DNA of 64,000 nucleotides, taken from contig JAEYGZ010000039.1 of assembly GCA_023409535.1 (NCBI GenBank), forward strand, positions 248,001-312,000, in the 5' to 3' direction. This DNA is from Bacillota bacterium (GTDB taxonomy: Bacteria; Bacillota; Clostridia; Lachnospirales; Lachnospiraceae). The position numbers were made by a program, and so were the translations under genes. Positions 17,722-26,058 of the stretch are shown piece after piece (position 1 is the first letter of the stretch; each line of letters begins with the position of its first letter). The notes beneath the pieces are model-generated. The model ran no database searches. It was not told the origin of the DNA and saw only the letters and a program-made list of their open reading frames with translations.

Positions 17722-17749
17722 ATTATAACACCTCTCAGGGAATTGTCAA
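17722..17749 (-). promoter_or_regulatory. Promoter of the ZTP riboswitch-pflB unit
   Basis: On the minus strand TTGACA (17749-17744), 16 bases, TATAAT (17727-17722). The transcript would start a few bases before the aptamer. Confidence 0.8.
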
Positions 17750-17758
17750 TAACCCTCA

Positions 17759-18289
17759 CTATTTACTTTGAATAATGCTTCTGATCTGCGGTACCTTATA
17801 CAGCAGCGGAAACAGTACGATGGATATTACGATACCGAATGCGTTTTGCAGCAGGTTGAAGGGCACATTTGCAAGGGCAGATCCATATCCAAGGCCCAGT
17901 AAGGAACCTTCATACAGGAAGTAACCAGAGGATACGATGCAGCCGGCAACAAACCCGGAGAGTAATATGGGAATAATCTTATGATTATTATTTCTATGCA
18001 ATGCACGGAATAATAATGCCGCAGCGATTGCAGCCAGACCTTTAATGATCAGGGTTGCACCTGCATATGAACTGTAGCCTAAGAGAAGGTCAGCCAGCAT
18101 GGAGCCGATACCGGCAGCCAGTCCGCCATAGAATGGACCGAGAATTACACCGGATAATATTACAAAGCCATCTCCGGGATGAATATATCCGCCGATGGGC
18201 GTAGGAAATGCTAAGGTCATTGTTACAACGCAGACGATGGCAGCCATTAGTGCTGCGGAAACCAATTTGATAATCTTATTCGAACTCAT
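17759..18289 (-). CDS. ECF transporter substrate-binding (S) component
   Basis: 176 aa, five to six hydrophobic helices with the motif GGYIHPGDGFVILSGVILGP and GGLAAGIGSMLADLLLGY, typical of the ECF-type S components in the riboflavin-transporter-like family. Such proteins bind a vitamin or small cofactor and use a shared EcfAA'T module encoded elsewhere. The substrate cannot be read. The start is ATG 18289, 6 bases after GGAGG (18296-18300); an upstream ATG at 18367 would add 26 unlikely residues. It lies just upstream of the ZTP riboswitch unit but has its own transcript. Confidence 0.85.
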   Translation of the reverse strand: MSSNKIIKLVSAALMAAIVCVVTMTLAFPTPIGGYIHPGDGFVILSGVILGPFYGGLAAGIGSMLADLLLGYSSYAGATLIIKGLAAIAAALLFRALHRNNNHKIIPILLSGFVAGCIVSSGYFLYEGSLLGLGYGSALANVPFNLLQNAFGIVISIVLFPLLYKVPQIRSIIQSK

Positions 18290-18430
18290 AGATACCCTCC
18301 CAAACCTATTATTCCTATATGGAAAATTATTAAGTGAAATCATAGCATAGATTGTTATCCAATACAATAGAAAATGGAAATTAATGAAGGGAAAATTATG
18401 AATGATATAATTCAGAGAAGTCTAAACGAG

Positions 18431-18459
18431 TTGACAGAGGGTTATACTTATAATATAAT
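18431..18459 (+). promoter_or_regulatory. Consensus promoter of the metal importer operon
   Basis: TTGACA (18431-18436), 17 bases, TATAAT (18454-18459). Confidence 0.82.
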
Positions 18460-18486
18460 GATTAATGCAAATCATTCGCAATTAAT
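18457..18486 (+). promoter_or_regulatory. Probable metal-repressor operator (Fur/Zur-like) overlapping the -10 box
   Basis: Overlapping inverted repeats AATGATT/AATCATT (18457-18463 and 18470-18476) and ATTAAT/ATTAAT (18461-18466 and 18481-18486) begin on the -10 box. AT-rich ATGATT-type palindromes at this place fit a zinc or iron repressor site; the regulator is not in the window. Confidence 0.5.
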
Positions 18487-18497
18487 GAGGATAAATT

Positions 18498-19502
18498 ATG
18501 AAGAAGAAAATGATATTCCTGGTTGGGATTATGATTACCATTATCGCAGCATCAGCATTAATTATAAAGGTTATTTCAAAGAATGCGGTATATAACGTCG
18601 ACAATAATGCTAAGAAAGTTCAGATTGTCGCATCCTTTTATCCGGTTTATATGATCGGCTTAAATATTACTGATCAACTGGAGGGGATTGAGGTAAACAG
18701 CCTGACGGATATCAATACAGGATGCCTGCATGATTATCAGCTGACCACGGAAGACATGAAACTGATATCAGACGCGGATATACTGATCATTAATGGCGGT
18801 GGTATGGAGGGCTTCCTGACAGACCTTACAGCAAATTATCCTAACCTTACGATTATCGATGCCAGTGAGGATATCGAGATGCTCCCCAGACAGGAAAGTG
18901 ATCTGATTGATCCGGAGGAGCATGAGGAATCGAATTGGAATGCCCATGTATGGCTTGATCCGAAGCGCTATATCCAGCAGATTGAGAATGTCAGAGATGG
19001 TTTAGTAAGTTATTTCAATGCCTTCGGGGAGGAAGAAGCTTCTCTTGTAAGTTCCGTTCAAAGTAATGCGGGAGCTTATATTGATCAGGTTGCATCCATT
19101 GACCAGGAGCTTGATCAGCTTACTGCTGTTTTTTCCTCAGGGGATGCCGCAGTCAATAATAATGTAACCTATGACAAGGGACAGGCAGTCATTTTCCACG
19201 ATGCTTTTGCCTATTTAGCCAACCGTGCAGGAATTACTGTAAAGTATACGGTACCTCTGGATTCGGATACCTCCCTGAGTGCAGGTGATATCGCTGAGAT
19301 TGTCAGAGCAGCGAAACAGGATGGGATCCATTATCTTTTTACAGAGATGCAATATAGTACATCAATTGCGCAGCAGATCGGTACAGAAACCGGGGCGAAG
19401 GTTTACATTATCGATTCGGCCGTTACCGGAGATGGAGCGAAGGATTCTTATATAAAGGCAATGAAGAAGAATATAGCTACTTTACAGGAAGCGTTTCAAT
19501 AG
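18498..19502 (+). CDS. Zinc/manganese ABC transporter substrate-binding protein (ZnuA-like)
   Basis: 334 aa. The N-terminal hydrophobic segment (about residues 5-25) has no lipobox cysteine, so the protein seems to be anchored by an uncleaved helix or released, unlike most Gram-positive ZnuA/AdcA lipoproteins. Metal ligands of the ZnuA/TroA fold can be seen: His in CLHDYQLT, His in NAHVWLDP, His in IFHDAFAYLA and the acidic YIIDS near the end. The usual His-rich loop is replaced by an acidic DPEEHEESN stretch. First gene of a znuA-znuC-znuB order; GAGG at 18487-18490 supports ATG 18498. Zinc is more likely than manganese but unproven. Confidence 0.88.
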   Translation: MKKKMIFLVGIMITIIAASALIIKVISKNAVYNVDNNAKKVQIVASFYPVYMIGLNITDQLEGIEVNSLTDINTGCLHDYQLTTEDMKLISDADILIINGGGMEGFLTDLTANYPNLTIIDASEDIEMLPRQESDLIDPEEHEESNWNAHVWLDPKRYIQQIENVRDGLVSYFNAFGEEEASLVSSVQSNAGAYIDQVASIDQELDQLTAVFSSGDAAVNNNVTYDKGQAVIFHDAFAYLANRAGITVKYTVPLDSDTSLSAGDIAEIVRAAKQDGIHYLFTEMQYSTSIAQQIGTETGAKVYIIDSAVTGDGAKDSYIKAMKKNIATLQEAFQ

Positions 19503-19600
19503 ACATAATAAGCAGTTATATATATGTAATGACAATATATTTCATGAATGGAATAGGAATATAGCCATGAAGGAGTCCCACGGAAAGGTAACATAATTTT

Positions 19601-20368
19601 ATGAGTGCTTCAATCAAACGCGCACCAAAACATATCAAATCTGTAAAAATACAGGAAGCCTGCGGTCTTCATTGTATCCGCATGAATAATATCAGCGTCA
19701 GAGACGGCTCGCAGACGATTATAGACGATATTAATCTGCATATTCATTGCGGCAAAATTACCGTTATTATCGGTAAGAACGGAGCAGGCAAATCGACCTT
19801 AATTAAAGCAATTCTTGGGGAGATCAGGCACGAGGGTACCATTGAATTTATGGATCTTAAGAATGAAACGGTACAGAACCTACGGATCGGTTACGTTCCG
19901 CAATACCTGAATATGGAGAAAAATACACCGATGAGTGTATTTGATTTGTTTGCAGGCTTTATCAGCCGCTATCCTATCTTCCTTCGTAAAAGTAACAAGG
20001 TATACCGGCAGGTATCGGAACAGCTGAAGATCTTTGAGGCGCAGGATCTGATCGATAAGAGAGCCTGTGATCTGTCCGGCGGAGAGCTGCAGAGGGTTCT
20101 GTTGTCCATTGCGCTGACGCCGGTACCCAATCTGCTGTTACTGGACGAGCCGGTGTCCGGAATTGATACCAACGGTATGCAGCTGTTCTATAAAAATATC
20201 GGTATGTTAAAGAGTAACTATGATTTAGCTATGATTATTGTATCCCATGATTTTGACTTCGTGAAGAAATACGCAGATCATGTGATACTTTTAGATAGGA
20301 CGATTCTGAAAGAAGGAACGCCGGCAGAGGTTCTTGACAGTGAGGAATTCCACAGGGTATTCGGATAG
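19601..20368 (+). CDS. Zinc/manganese ABC transporter ATP-binding protein (ZnuC-like)
   Basis: 255 aa ABC ATPase. Walker A GKNGAGKST (residues 58-66), Q loop YVPQYLN, signature LSGGELQR and Walker B LLLLDEP, then the switch His in IIVSHDFDFVK. It energises the importer with the substrate-binding protein upstream and the permease downstream. The first 27 residues extend past the usual start; ATG at residue 28 has no ribosome site, so the longer form is kept (GGAAAGG upstream). The gene is separated from the permease by a hairpin repeat of about 145 bases. Confidence 0.9.
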   Translation: MSASIKRAPKHIKSVKIQEACGLHCIRMNNISVRDGSQTIIDDINLHIHCGKITVIIGKNGAGKSTLIKAILGEIRHEGTIEFMDLKNETVQNLRIGYVPQYLNMEKNTPMSVFDLFAGFISRYPIFLRKSNKVYRQVSEQLKIFEAQDLIDKRACDLSGGELQRVLLSIALTPVPNLLLLDEPVSGIDTNGMQLFYKNIGMLKSNYDLAMIIVSHDFDFVKKYADHVILLDRTILKEGTPAEVLDSEEFHRVFG

Positions 20369-20374
20369 GAGAAT

Positions 20375-20518
20375 AGTGTGAATTATAAAAGACATAATTC
20401 ACACGTTGAATTTATGCATGCGAGCAAGTCGCATGCCTGGACGCTAGTGTGAATATTGTGTCAGACCAATGCGAAAGCAAAGCTTTCACATCCCAAATTA
20501 GCGGGCATTGGCGGCATG
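20375..20518 (+). repeat. Dispersed hairpin repeat, copy 1, inside the metal importer operon
   Basis: TAGTGTGAATTAT at 20374-20386 pairs with ATAATTCACAC (20394-20404). A second perfect stem GCATGCGA/TCGCATGC lies at 20416-20436 and a third GAAAGC/GCTTTC near 20472-20486. The end CCCAAATTAGCGGGCATTGG (followed by CGGCATG) matches copy 3 at 60920-60946. It fills the space between the ATPase and permease genes. Confidence 0.8.
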
Positions 20519-20528
20519 GAGGATTATA

Positions 20529-21375
20529 ATGAAGCTACTTTATGATATAATGGAAGCTATTCTTCCTTTCTCCTGGGCAGAATATGATTTTATGAAAAAT
20601 GCTCTTCTGGCGGTATTGATTATCACTCCGTTATTCGGGGTACTTGGCACAATGATTGTGAATAACCGTATGGCTTTCTTTTCTGATGCCCTGGGGGCAT
20701 TCGGCAATCACCGGAATTGCGATAGGTACGGTATTCGGAATTGCCAATACCAATATCTCCATGCTGATTTTTGCCATTATTTTTGCTTTATTGCTTAATC
20801 AGATCAAACGGGGCAAAACCATATCCACGGATACGGTAATCTCAGTGTTTGCTTCCTTAAGTATGGCGATCGGACTTGTTATCCTGTCCAGAGGCGGAAA
20901 TTTTGCCAAATACTCGGCACTGCTGGTAGGAGATATTCTCAGTATCGCACCCGGAGAGCTGGTGTGGCTGGTGCTTATCCTTATTGTGACATTGATTTTC
21001 TGGTTTGTGGGCTTTAACCGCTTGCATTCAATCAGTATCAATGAATCACTGGCGAAGAGTAAAAGGATTAATATCAACCGAATGGAGGATTGCTTCAGTG
21101 TTATTATCGCAGTCATTGTTATGTTTTCTGTCAAATGGGTTGGTATCCTTATCATTAACGCCCTGTTAATACTGCCGGCAGCAGCGAGCCGGAATTTATC
21201 CGATAATGTCAGGGAATATCATTTGTTTTCCATTATGATTTCCTGCTTTTCCGGCATTATGGGTCTAATCCTCTCATATTATATGGGAACGGCAACCGGA
21301 CCTACGATTGTAATTATTGCGGCAGCTATTTTCTTTCTTACTTTATTTTATAATTCAATAAGCAGAAAGAAATAA
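20529..21375 (+). pseudogene. Zinc/manganese ABC transporter permease (ZnuB-like), frameshifted
   Basis: Starts at ATG 20529 behind GGAGG (20518-20522). The first part (MKLLYDIMEAILPFSWAEYD, and later NNRMAFFSDALG) and the second part (HSAITGIAIGTVFGIANTNI, continuing to the end) form one ABC-3 family permease with about eight helices, but they lie in different frames. The break is at a run of five G (20693-20697) where four G would give the family sequence SDALGHSAITGIAIG. As written, the ORF stops at 20798. Either it is a sequencing error in a homopolymer, a recent mutation, or a slippery/phase-variable site. Metal import through this operon fails if the extra G is real. Confidence 0.82.
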
Positions 21376-21481
21376 ACATTAGGAAGTTCTATATAAATAT
21401 ATTAAAATTATACCTATAAATATTTACCGTAACGCTGGAATATATTATAATTACTGCAGAAGATCCTTAGGAAGGAGCAGA

Positions 21482-22612
21482 GTGGAGCGCATGGACAAGC
21501 TGTTATTGTATATAAAGATCGTTGTGAATTTTCTGATCGTGATGATTGGAGCGGCGTTGCTTATATTCTTGCTGCCGCGATTGCTGCGCTTCTTTATGCC
21601 TTTTGTTATCGGCTGGATTATCGCCTTAATTGCGAATCCGCTGGTCCGTTTTCTTGAAAAGAAGGTTAAAATCCATCGTAAGCATAGCTCGGCGATTATC
21701 CTTATTCTTGTCATATTGGTGATCCTGGGAGCGATCATTCTGCTGCTTTCCAGCCTGGTCAGGGAGGTTAGTGCGCTGGCGGCGGACCTGCCGGTCATTA
21801 TCGCAAATATCAGGGAGCACTATAATAATGCGACCTTAGAGATACAGCAAATCACGAAAACACTTCCGGTGAGCCTTCAGGAAATGATCAGCAGGCTGGT
21901 TACTACGGCAGGAGATTATGCCTCTAATCTGGTTGATAATTTCGAGATGCCTTCCATGCAGGAGACAGGCAATATAGCGCAAAACGTAGCAGAGGGTTTC
22001 CTGGCGCTGATCGTCGTAATTTTATCTGCATATTTCTTTGCTGCCGGCAGGGATGAATTAATGAGCAAAGTTAAGAGTAAACTGCCGGAATCGGTGACTG
22101 CCTTCTGGCATCTGATCTATGATAATTTTAAAGCTGCTTTTGGGGGATACTTTAAAGCACAGTTTAAGATTATGCTTGTGTTAACAGTTATCATGTTTAT
22201 TGGCTTTGAAATTTTACAGGTGAATTATTCCTTTCTCTTTGCCTTGGGGATTGCTTTTCTGGATCTGCTGCCGGTCTTTGGTACAGGAGCGATTCTGTGG
22301 CCCTGGGCGATTATAGATGTGGTGACAGGAAATTACGGAAGGGCAATGGGTCTGGTGGTTATTTACATCATTTGTCAGGTGGTTAAGCAGATACTACAGC
22401 CAAAGATGGTAGGAGACAGCATTGGTCTTAATCCTCTGGCAACCCTGCTCTTTATGTATATCGGCTACCGGTTCTATGGTATCCTTGGCCTGATTATAGG
22501 GGTACCGGTAGGTATGGTGCTTGTGAAGCTATATAGTATTGGATTATTTGACCGTCTGATGAAAGGTATCAAAATTATAGTCCATGATCTGAACAAATTC
22601 AGAAAATTTTAA
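21482..22612 (+). CDS. YtvI/AI-2E-family membrane protein
   Basis: 376 aa, about seven to eight membrane helices with a large cytosolic or outside segment (about residues 75-180) and the family ending region LLPVFGTGAILWPWAI, KPKMVGDSIGLNPLATL-like (here QPKMVGDSIGLNPL) and GLIIGVPVGMV. Clostridial and Bacillus YtvI members are linked to sporulation; AI-2E members elsewhere export signals or act as antiporters. The start is GTG 21482 right after AAGGAG; ATG 21491 is the alternative. It is not overlapped by neighbours and probably is its own unit. Confidence 0.82.
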   Translation: MERMDKLLLYIKIVVNFLIVMIGAALLIFLLPRLLRFFMPFVIGWIIALIANPLVRFLEKKVKIHRKHSSAIILILVILVILGAIILLLSSLVREVSALAADLPVIIANIREHYNNATLEIQQITKTLPVSLQEMISRLVTTAGDYASNLVDNFEMPSMQETGNIAQNVAEGFLALIVVILSAYFFAAGRDELMSKVKSKLPESVTAFWHLIYDNFKAAFGGYFKAQFKIMLVLTVIMFIGFEILQVNYSFLFALGIAFLDLLPVFGTGAILWPWAIIDVVTGNYGRAMGLVVIYIICQVVKQILQPKMVGDSIGLNPLATLLFMYIGYRFYGILGLIIGVPVGMVLVKLYSIGLFDRLMKGIKIIVHDLNKFRKF

Positions 22613-22729
22613 TTTTTTTTGAAATAATATAAAAGTTTCATGTACAAATGAGGGAATCGATGGTAATATTAACTTGGATGAATGTAAATTCTACGTAGGA
22701 TACCATTATTTTATCTGAGGAGTACGTAT

Positions 22730-23536
22730 ATGAAAGGGAGCAAAATTGAATTTGGAAGTGAAGGAATCATTACTGCGGATGAGATCAAGCTAATCCTGGA
22801 CCGCTATCGCATCGGGAAGAAACCGTTGGCAAAGCTGCTGGGCTGGGGTGAAACCACGATTATTCGTTACATGGAGGGTGATATTCCTACGAATGAATAT
22901 TCTAATAAGCTGAGGACCATCTTGGATGAACCGGAGTTCTATTATGATCTTCTGTGTAAGCGGAAGGATTGCTTAACCGGAGTGGCATATAAGAAAAGTA
23001 AGAATGCTGTTATGACCAAGATTATGTCATCCAAGATATATGCAACGGCTTACAGCATTGTAAATAAATGCAATGCTGAAATCAGTCCTGCTTATATCCA
23101 ATACCTGCTCTATTATGCACAGGCTTTTTCATTGGCCTTATATGACAGGGAGCTATTCCAGGAGGAATGCATGGTGAATAGCGAACAGATGCCTTTTCTA
23201 AAGCTGTATGAAAGTATGAAGCGCTGTGGAATTCGTGCAATCGAGGATGGAGAGGGGTTCCTTTCACAGGAGGAAGTCGATCTGATTGATGCGATTATGG
23301 AAGCCTTCACGTGGTATGGACCAAAAGCATTAGCAGTTATGACTGCCTATGAGAGATCCATGCTTAAGATATCCAGAGATAAATACAATAACCGTATTAT
23401 CGCAAAGGATACACTCAAGGCCTACTTTAAAGATATTATTGAGCATTATCAGATACAAAGCCTGGCAGAGATAACCAAATATCCGGATCAGAGGATTATG
23501 GATATCAAGGAAATGAATAATAACTTTATGTCATAG
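22730..23536 (+). CDS. HTH/Panacea-domain protein (SocA/DUF4065-like antitoxin family), orphan
   Basis: 268 aa, cytosolic. Residues about 14-60 form a MqsA/Xre-like DNA-binding HTH (ITADEIKLILDRYRIGKKPL, then GWGETTIIRYMEG). Residues about 120-190 match a Panacea (DUF4065/SocA) domain, recognised by YIQYLLYYAQAFSLALYDRE and LFQEEC. Panacea proteins usually act as adaptable antitoxins next to a toxin gene or phage region, but here both neighbours (a YtvI-like gene and convergent typA) are housekeeping. No toxin ORF is present within reach. So it is either a solo regulator or an antitoxin that has lost its toxin. GAGGAG before ATG 22730 sets the start. Confidence 0.72.
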   Translation: MKGSKIEFGSEGIITADEIKLILDRYRIGKKPLAKLLGWGETTIIRYMEGDIPTNEYSNKLRTILDEPEFYYDLLCKRKDCLTGVAYKKSKNAVMTKIMSSKIYATAYSIVNKCNAEISPAYIQYLLYYAQAFSLALYDRELFQEECMVNSEQMPFLKLYESMKRCGIRAIEDGEGFLSQEEVDLIDAIMEAFTWYGPKALAVMTAYERSMLKISRDKYNNRIIAKDTLKAYFKDIIEHYQIQSLAEITKYPDQRIMDIKEMNNNFMS

Positions 23537-23561
23537 AATGTGAAAAAAATAACAAAAAATA

Positions 23562-23600
23562 TAAAAGCTGCCATGTTTATACCATAGCAGCTTTTATCAA
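23562..23600 (+). terminator. Bidirectional terminator between the Panacea gene and typA
   Basis: TAAAAGCTGC (23562-23571) pairs with GCAGCTTTTA (23587-23596) with A and T runs on both sides. Confidence 0.8.
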
Positions 23601-23629
23601 ACTTATAATATAAGCGTTTTTAAATTATG

Positions 23630-23760
23630 CTTCTCAATAATTCACACTAACTTAACATACCTGCATCTTTAAGTTGTTTGTACAGCGTGCAAGCTGCACG
23701 CTAGGAGAACGCAGGTACAAACTTTCAAGTGTGAATTATACTTCTCAGTAATTTACACAT
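23630..23760 (-). repeat. Dispersed hairpin repeat, copy 2, at the 3' end of typA
   Basis: A long palindrome with nested arms ATAATTCACACT/AGTGTGAATTAT (23637-23648 and 23728-23739), GTTTGTAC/GTACAAAC (23676-23683 and 23715-23722) and AGCGTGC/GCACGCT (23684-23690 and 23696-23702). The block CTTCTCAATAATTCACACT at the left recurs as CTTCTCAGTAATTTACACAT at the right, so on the minus strand two hairpin modules flank a variable middle. The element ends at the typA stop codon. Confidence 0.8.
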
Positions 23761-25592
23761 TAATTACTTTGTTTATTTCTTCTGTCGCGCATACGCATGG
23801 TAGAATCAAGTATTTTTTTACGGATTCGCAGATTTGTAGGGGTTACCTCCAGAAGCTCGTCGGTTTCGATAAATTCCAGAGCCTGCTCAAGGCTTAATAC
23901 CTTTGGAGGAGTCAATCGCAGAGCTTCATCCGCACTGGAGGAGCGGGTATTGGTAAGCTGCTTACGCTTGCATACATTTACCTCGATATCCTCGGCCTTG
24001 GGGTTTTGTCCTACAACCATACCGGAATAAACCTTTACACTTGGTCCGATGAATAAAATTCCGCGCTCCTGTGCGTTATATAAGCCGTAAGTGATACTTT
24101 CACCGGACTCGAAGGCAATCAGACTGCCTGTTTTACGATACTGGATATCACCCTTATAGGGGCCGTAGCCATCAAACAAGGTATTGATAATTCCGGTTCC
24201 TTTGGTGTCGGTTAAAAACTCTCCGCGATAACCAATAAGGCCTCTGGCGGGGATGGAGAATTCAATTCGGGTATGTCCGCTGCCGGAGGTATGCATGTTA
24301 ATCATCTCACCCTTGCGCTGGCCCAATTTATCAATTACGGTACCTGCGAATTCATCCGGGACGTCGATAACTGCATGCTCCATGGGTTCAAGCTTCTTGC
24401 CCTGTTCATCCGATCTGTATAACACCTCGGCCTTACTAACAGAGAACTCATATCCCTCACGTCTCATGGTTTCTATCAATACGGACAGATGAAGCTCACC
24501 TCGTCCTGATACTTTAAAGCTTTCGGTGGTGTCGGTTTCCTCGACACGCAGGCTGACATCCGTATTTAACTCATGCATCAAACGGTCCCGTAAGTGGCGG
24601 GAGGTTACAAACTTTCCTTCCGTACCTGCGAGGGGGCTGTCATTTACGTTAAAATACATAGCAATGGTAGGCTCGGAGATCTTCTGGAAGAGAATTGCTT
24701 CCGGCTGCTCAGGGGCACAAATGGTATCACCGATATGGATGTCTGCAATACCGGAGATCGCCACAATGGAACCAATGGTGGCTTCATTCACCTCGACGCG
24801 CTTCAGACCGTCGAACTCATAGAGCTTACTGATCTTTACCTTTACATTCATGTCGGGTTCATGGGCATTTACCAGAACTGCATCCTGGTTTACACGGATG
24901 CTTCCGTTATCTACCTTACCGATACCTATTCTGCCTACATATTCGTTATAATCGATGGTACTGATGAGTACCTGCGTACCCCGTTTGGGATCACCCTCGG
25001 GTGCGGGAATGGAATGAATAATTGTCTCAAAAAGCGGAGTCATATCCTTCGCTTCGTCTTCTATTGACAGCGAGGCGATTCCTTGCTTTGCAGATGCAAA
25101 TACAAAGGGACAGTCCAGCTGCTCATCATTTGCATCAAGTTCTAACAATAACTCCAAAACTTCGTCCACTACTTCTTTCGGCCTGGCTTCCGGACGATCT
25201 ATCTTATTGACACATACGATGACAGGAAGAGATAATTCCAGGGCCTTCTTCAAAACAAACTTTGTCTGCGGCATCGGGCCCTCAAAGGCATCCACAACCA
25301 GAACGACACCATTTACCATCTTCAAGACACGTTCTACCTCGCCGCCAAAATCAGCATGTCCGGGTGTATCTATTATATTTATCTTGTATCCGTTGTACTG
25401 GACGGCGGTATTTTTTGAAAGAATTGTAATACCACGTTCACGTTCCAGTGCATTGGAGTCCATGACTCTTTCCACGACCGCCTGGTTGGACCGAAATACA
25501 CCGCTCTGTTTTAGCAGTTCATCCACCAGGGTAGTTTTACCGTGATCAACATGGGCGATGATAGCGATATTTCGAATATCCTCACGTTTCAT
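23760..25592 (-). CDS. typA: Translational GTPase TypA/BipA
   Basis: 610 aa, complete. A ribosome-binding GTPase of the EF-G superfamily that helps assembly of the large subunit under stress or cold. All GTP motifs are visible: AHVDHGKTT, ERGITI, DTPGHADF, NKID. The domain II/III/V and C-terminal domain region (IPARGLIGYRGEFLTDTKG) follow. It is transcribed alone, leftward. The ATG at 25592 has GGAG about 10 bases upstream. A promoter-like TTGATT/TAAAAT pair is about 220 bases upstream; the stop touches a hairpin repeat. Confidence 0.96.
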   Translation of the reverse strand: MKREDIRNIAIIAHVDHGKTTLVDELLKQSGVFRSNQAVVERVMDSNALERERGITILSKNTAVQYNGYKINIIDTPGHADFGGEVERVLKMVNGVVLVVDAFEGPMPQTKFVLKKALELSLPVIVCVNKIDRPEARPKEVVDEVLELLLELDANDEQLDCPFVFASAKQGIASLSIEDEAKDMTPLFETIIHSIPAPEGDPKRGTQVLISTIDYNEYVGRIGIGKVDNGSIRVNQDAVLVNAHEPDMNVKVKISKLYEFDGLKRVEVNEATIGSIVAISGIADIHIGDTICAPEQPEAILFQKISEPTIAMYFNVNDSPLAGTEGKFVTSRHLRDRLMHELNTDVSLRVEETDTTESFKVSGRGELHLSVLIETMRREGYEFSVSKAEVLYRSDEQGKKLEPMEHAVIDVPDEFAGTVIDKLGQRKGEMINMHTSGSGHTRIEFSIPARGLIGYRGEFLTDTKGTGIINTLFDGYGPYKGDIQYRKTGSLIAFESGESITYGLYNAQERGILFIGPSVKVYSGMVVGQNPKAEDIEVNVCKRKQLTNTRSSSADEALRLTPPKVLSLEQALEFIETDELLEVTPTNLRIRKKILDSTMRMRDRRNKQSN

Positions 25593-26058
25593 TAATTAAT
25601 GCTCCAATCTGCGTACCTTGTACGCGTTAAAAGATTTGTATACCAGTTATGACTGTACGTTAAGTGGATCAAACTCAATCGAAGGCTATGCCGTTCGTAC
25701 TGTGCTCATTCATGTGAAACCTGACGTCTGCTTAAGCAAGTTTAGCATCTGTCTGTTTTATATGAAATAATCAACTTAACATGGAAAATTGCAACTTAAA
25801 CATTTTAGCATATCGTCTAATATAAAATCAACGTGTGACCAGAAAAAATAGATAAAAATTTGAATTGAATTTGTATAAAATAACAAAATATGTAAAAACT
25901 ATCAATAAATTGAAATTTTTTACTTCTAAAATTTGGAAAACAGCATATATTTTAATCATAGGTGAATGAAAGCTGTTTACGGCGAAACAACGTAGTTTAC
26001 CCCACATTTTAGAGCAGATTGGCGTAAATATACGCCGGGAGGAAGGAGAGGTACGGTA
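25593..26058. promoter_or_regulatory. 466-base divergent intergenic region between typA and the SSB-like gene
   Basis: No gene. Near 25611-25625 is a GCGTAC/GTACGC hairpin in the typA leader. The typA promoter candidate on the minus strand is TTGATT (25831-25826), 18 bases, TAAAAT (25807-25802). For the rightward gene no promoter of clear quality is visible; GGAAGGAG lies just before its ATG. Confidence 0.5.

Noticed and set aside
18374..18595. 73-aa ORF over the metal importer promoter
   Set aside because: It spans the consensus promoter and operator and overlaps the real znuA-like start in another frame; it has no good ribosome site.
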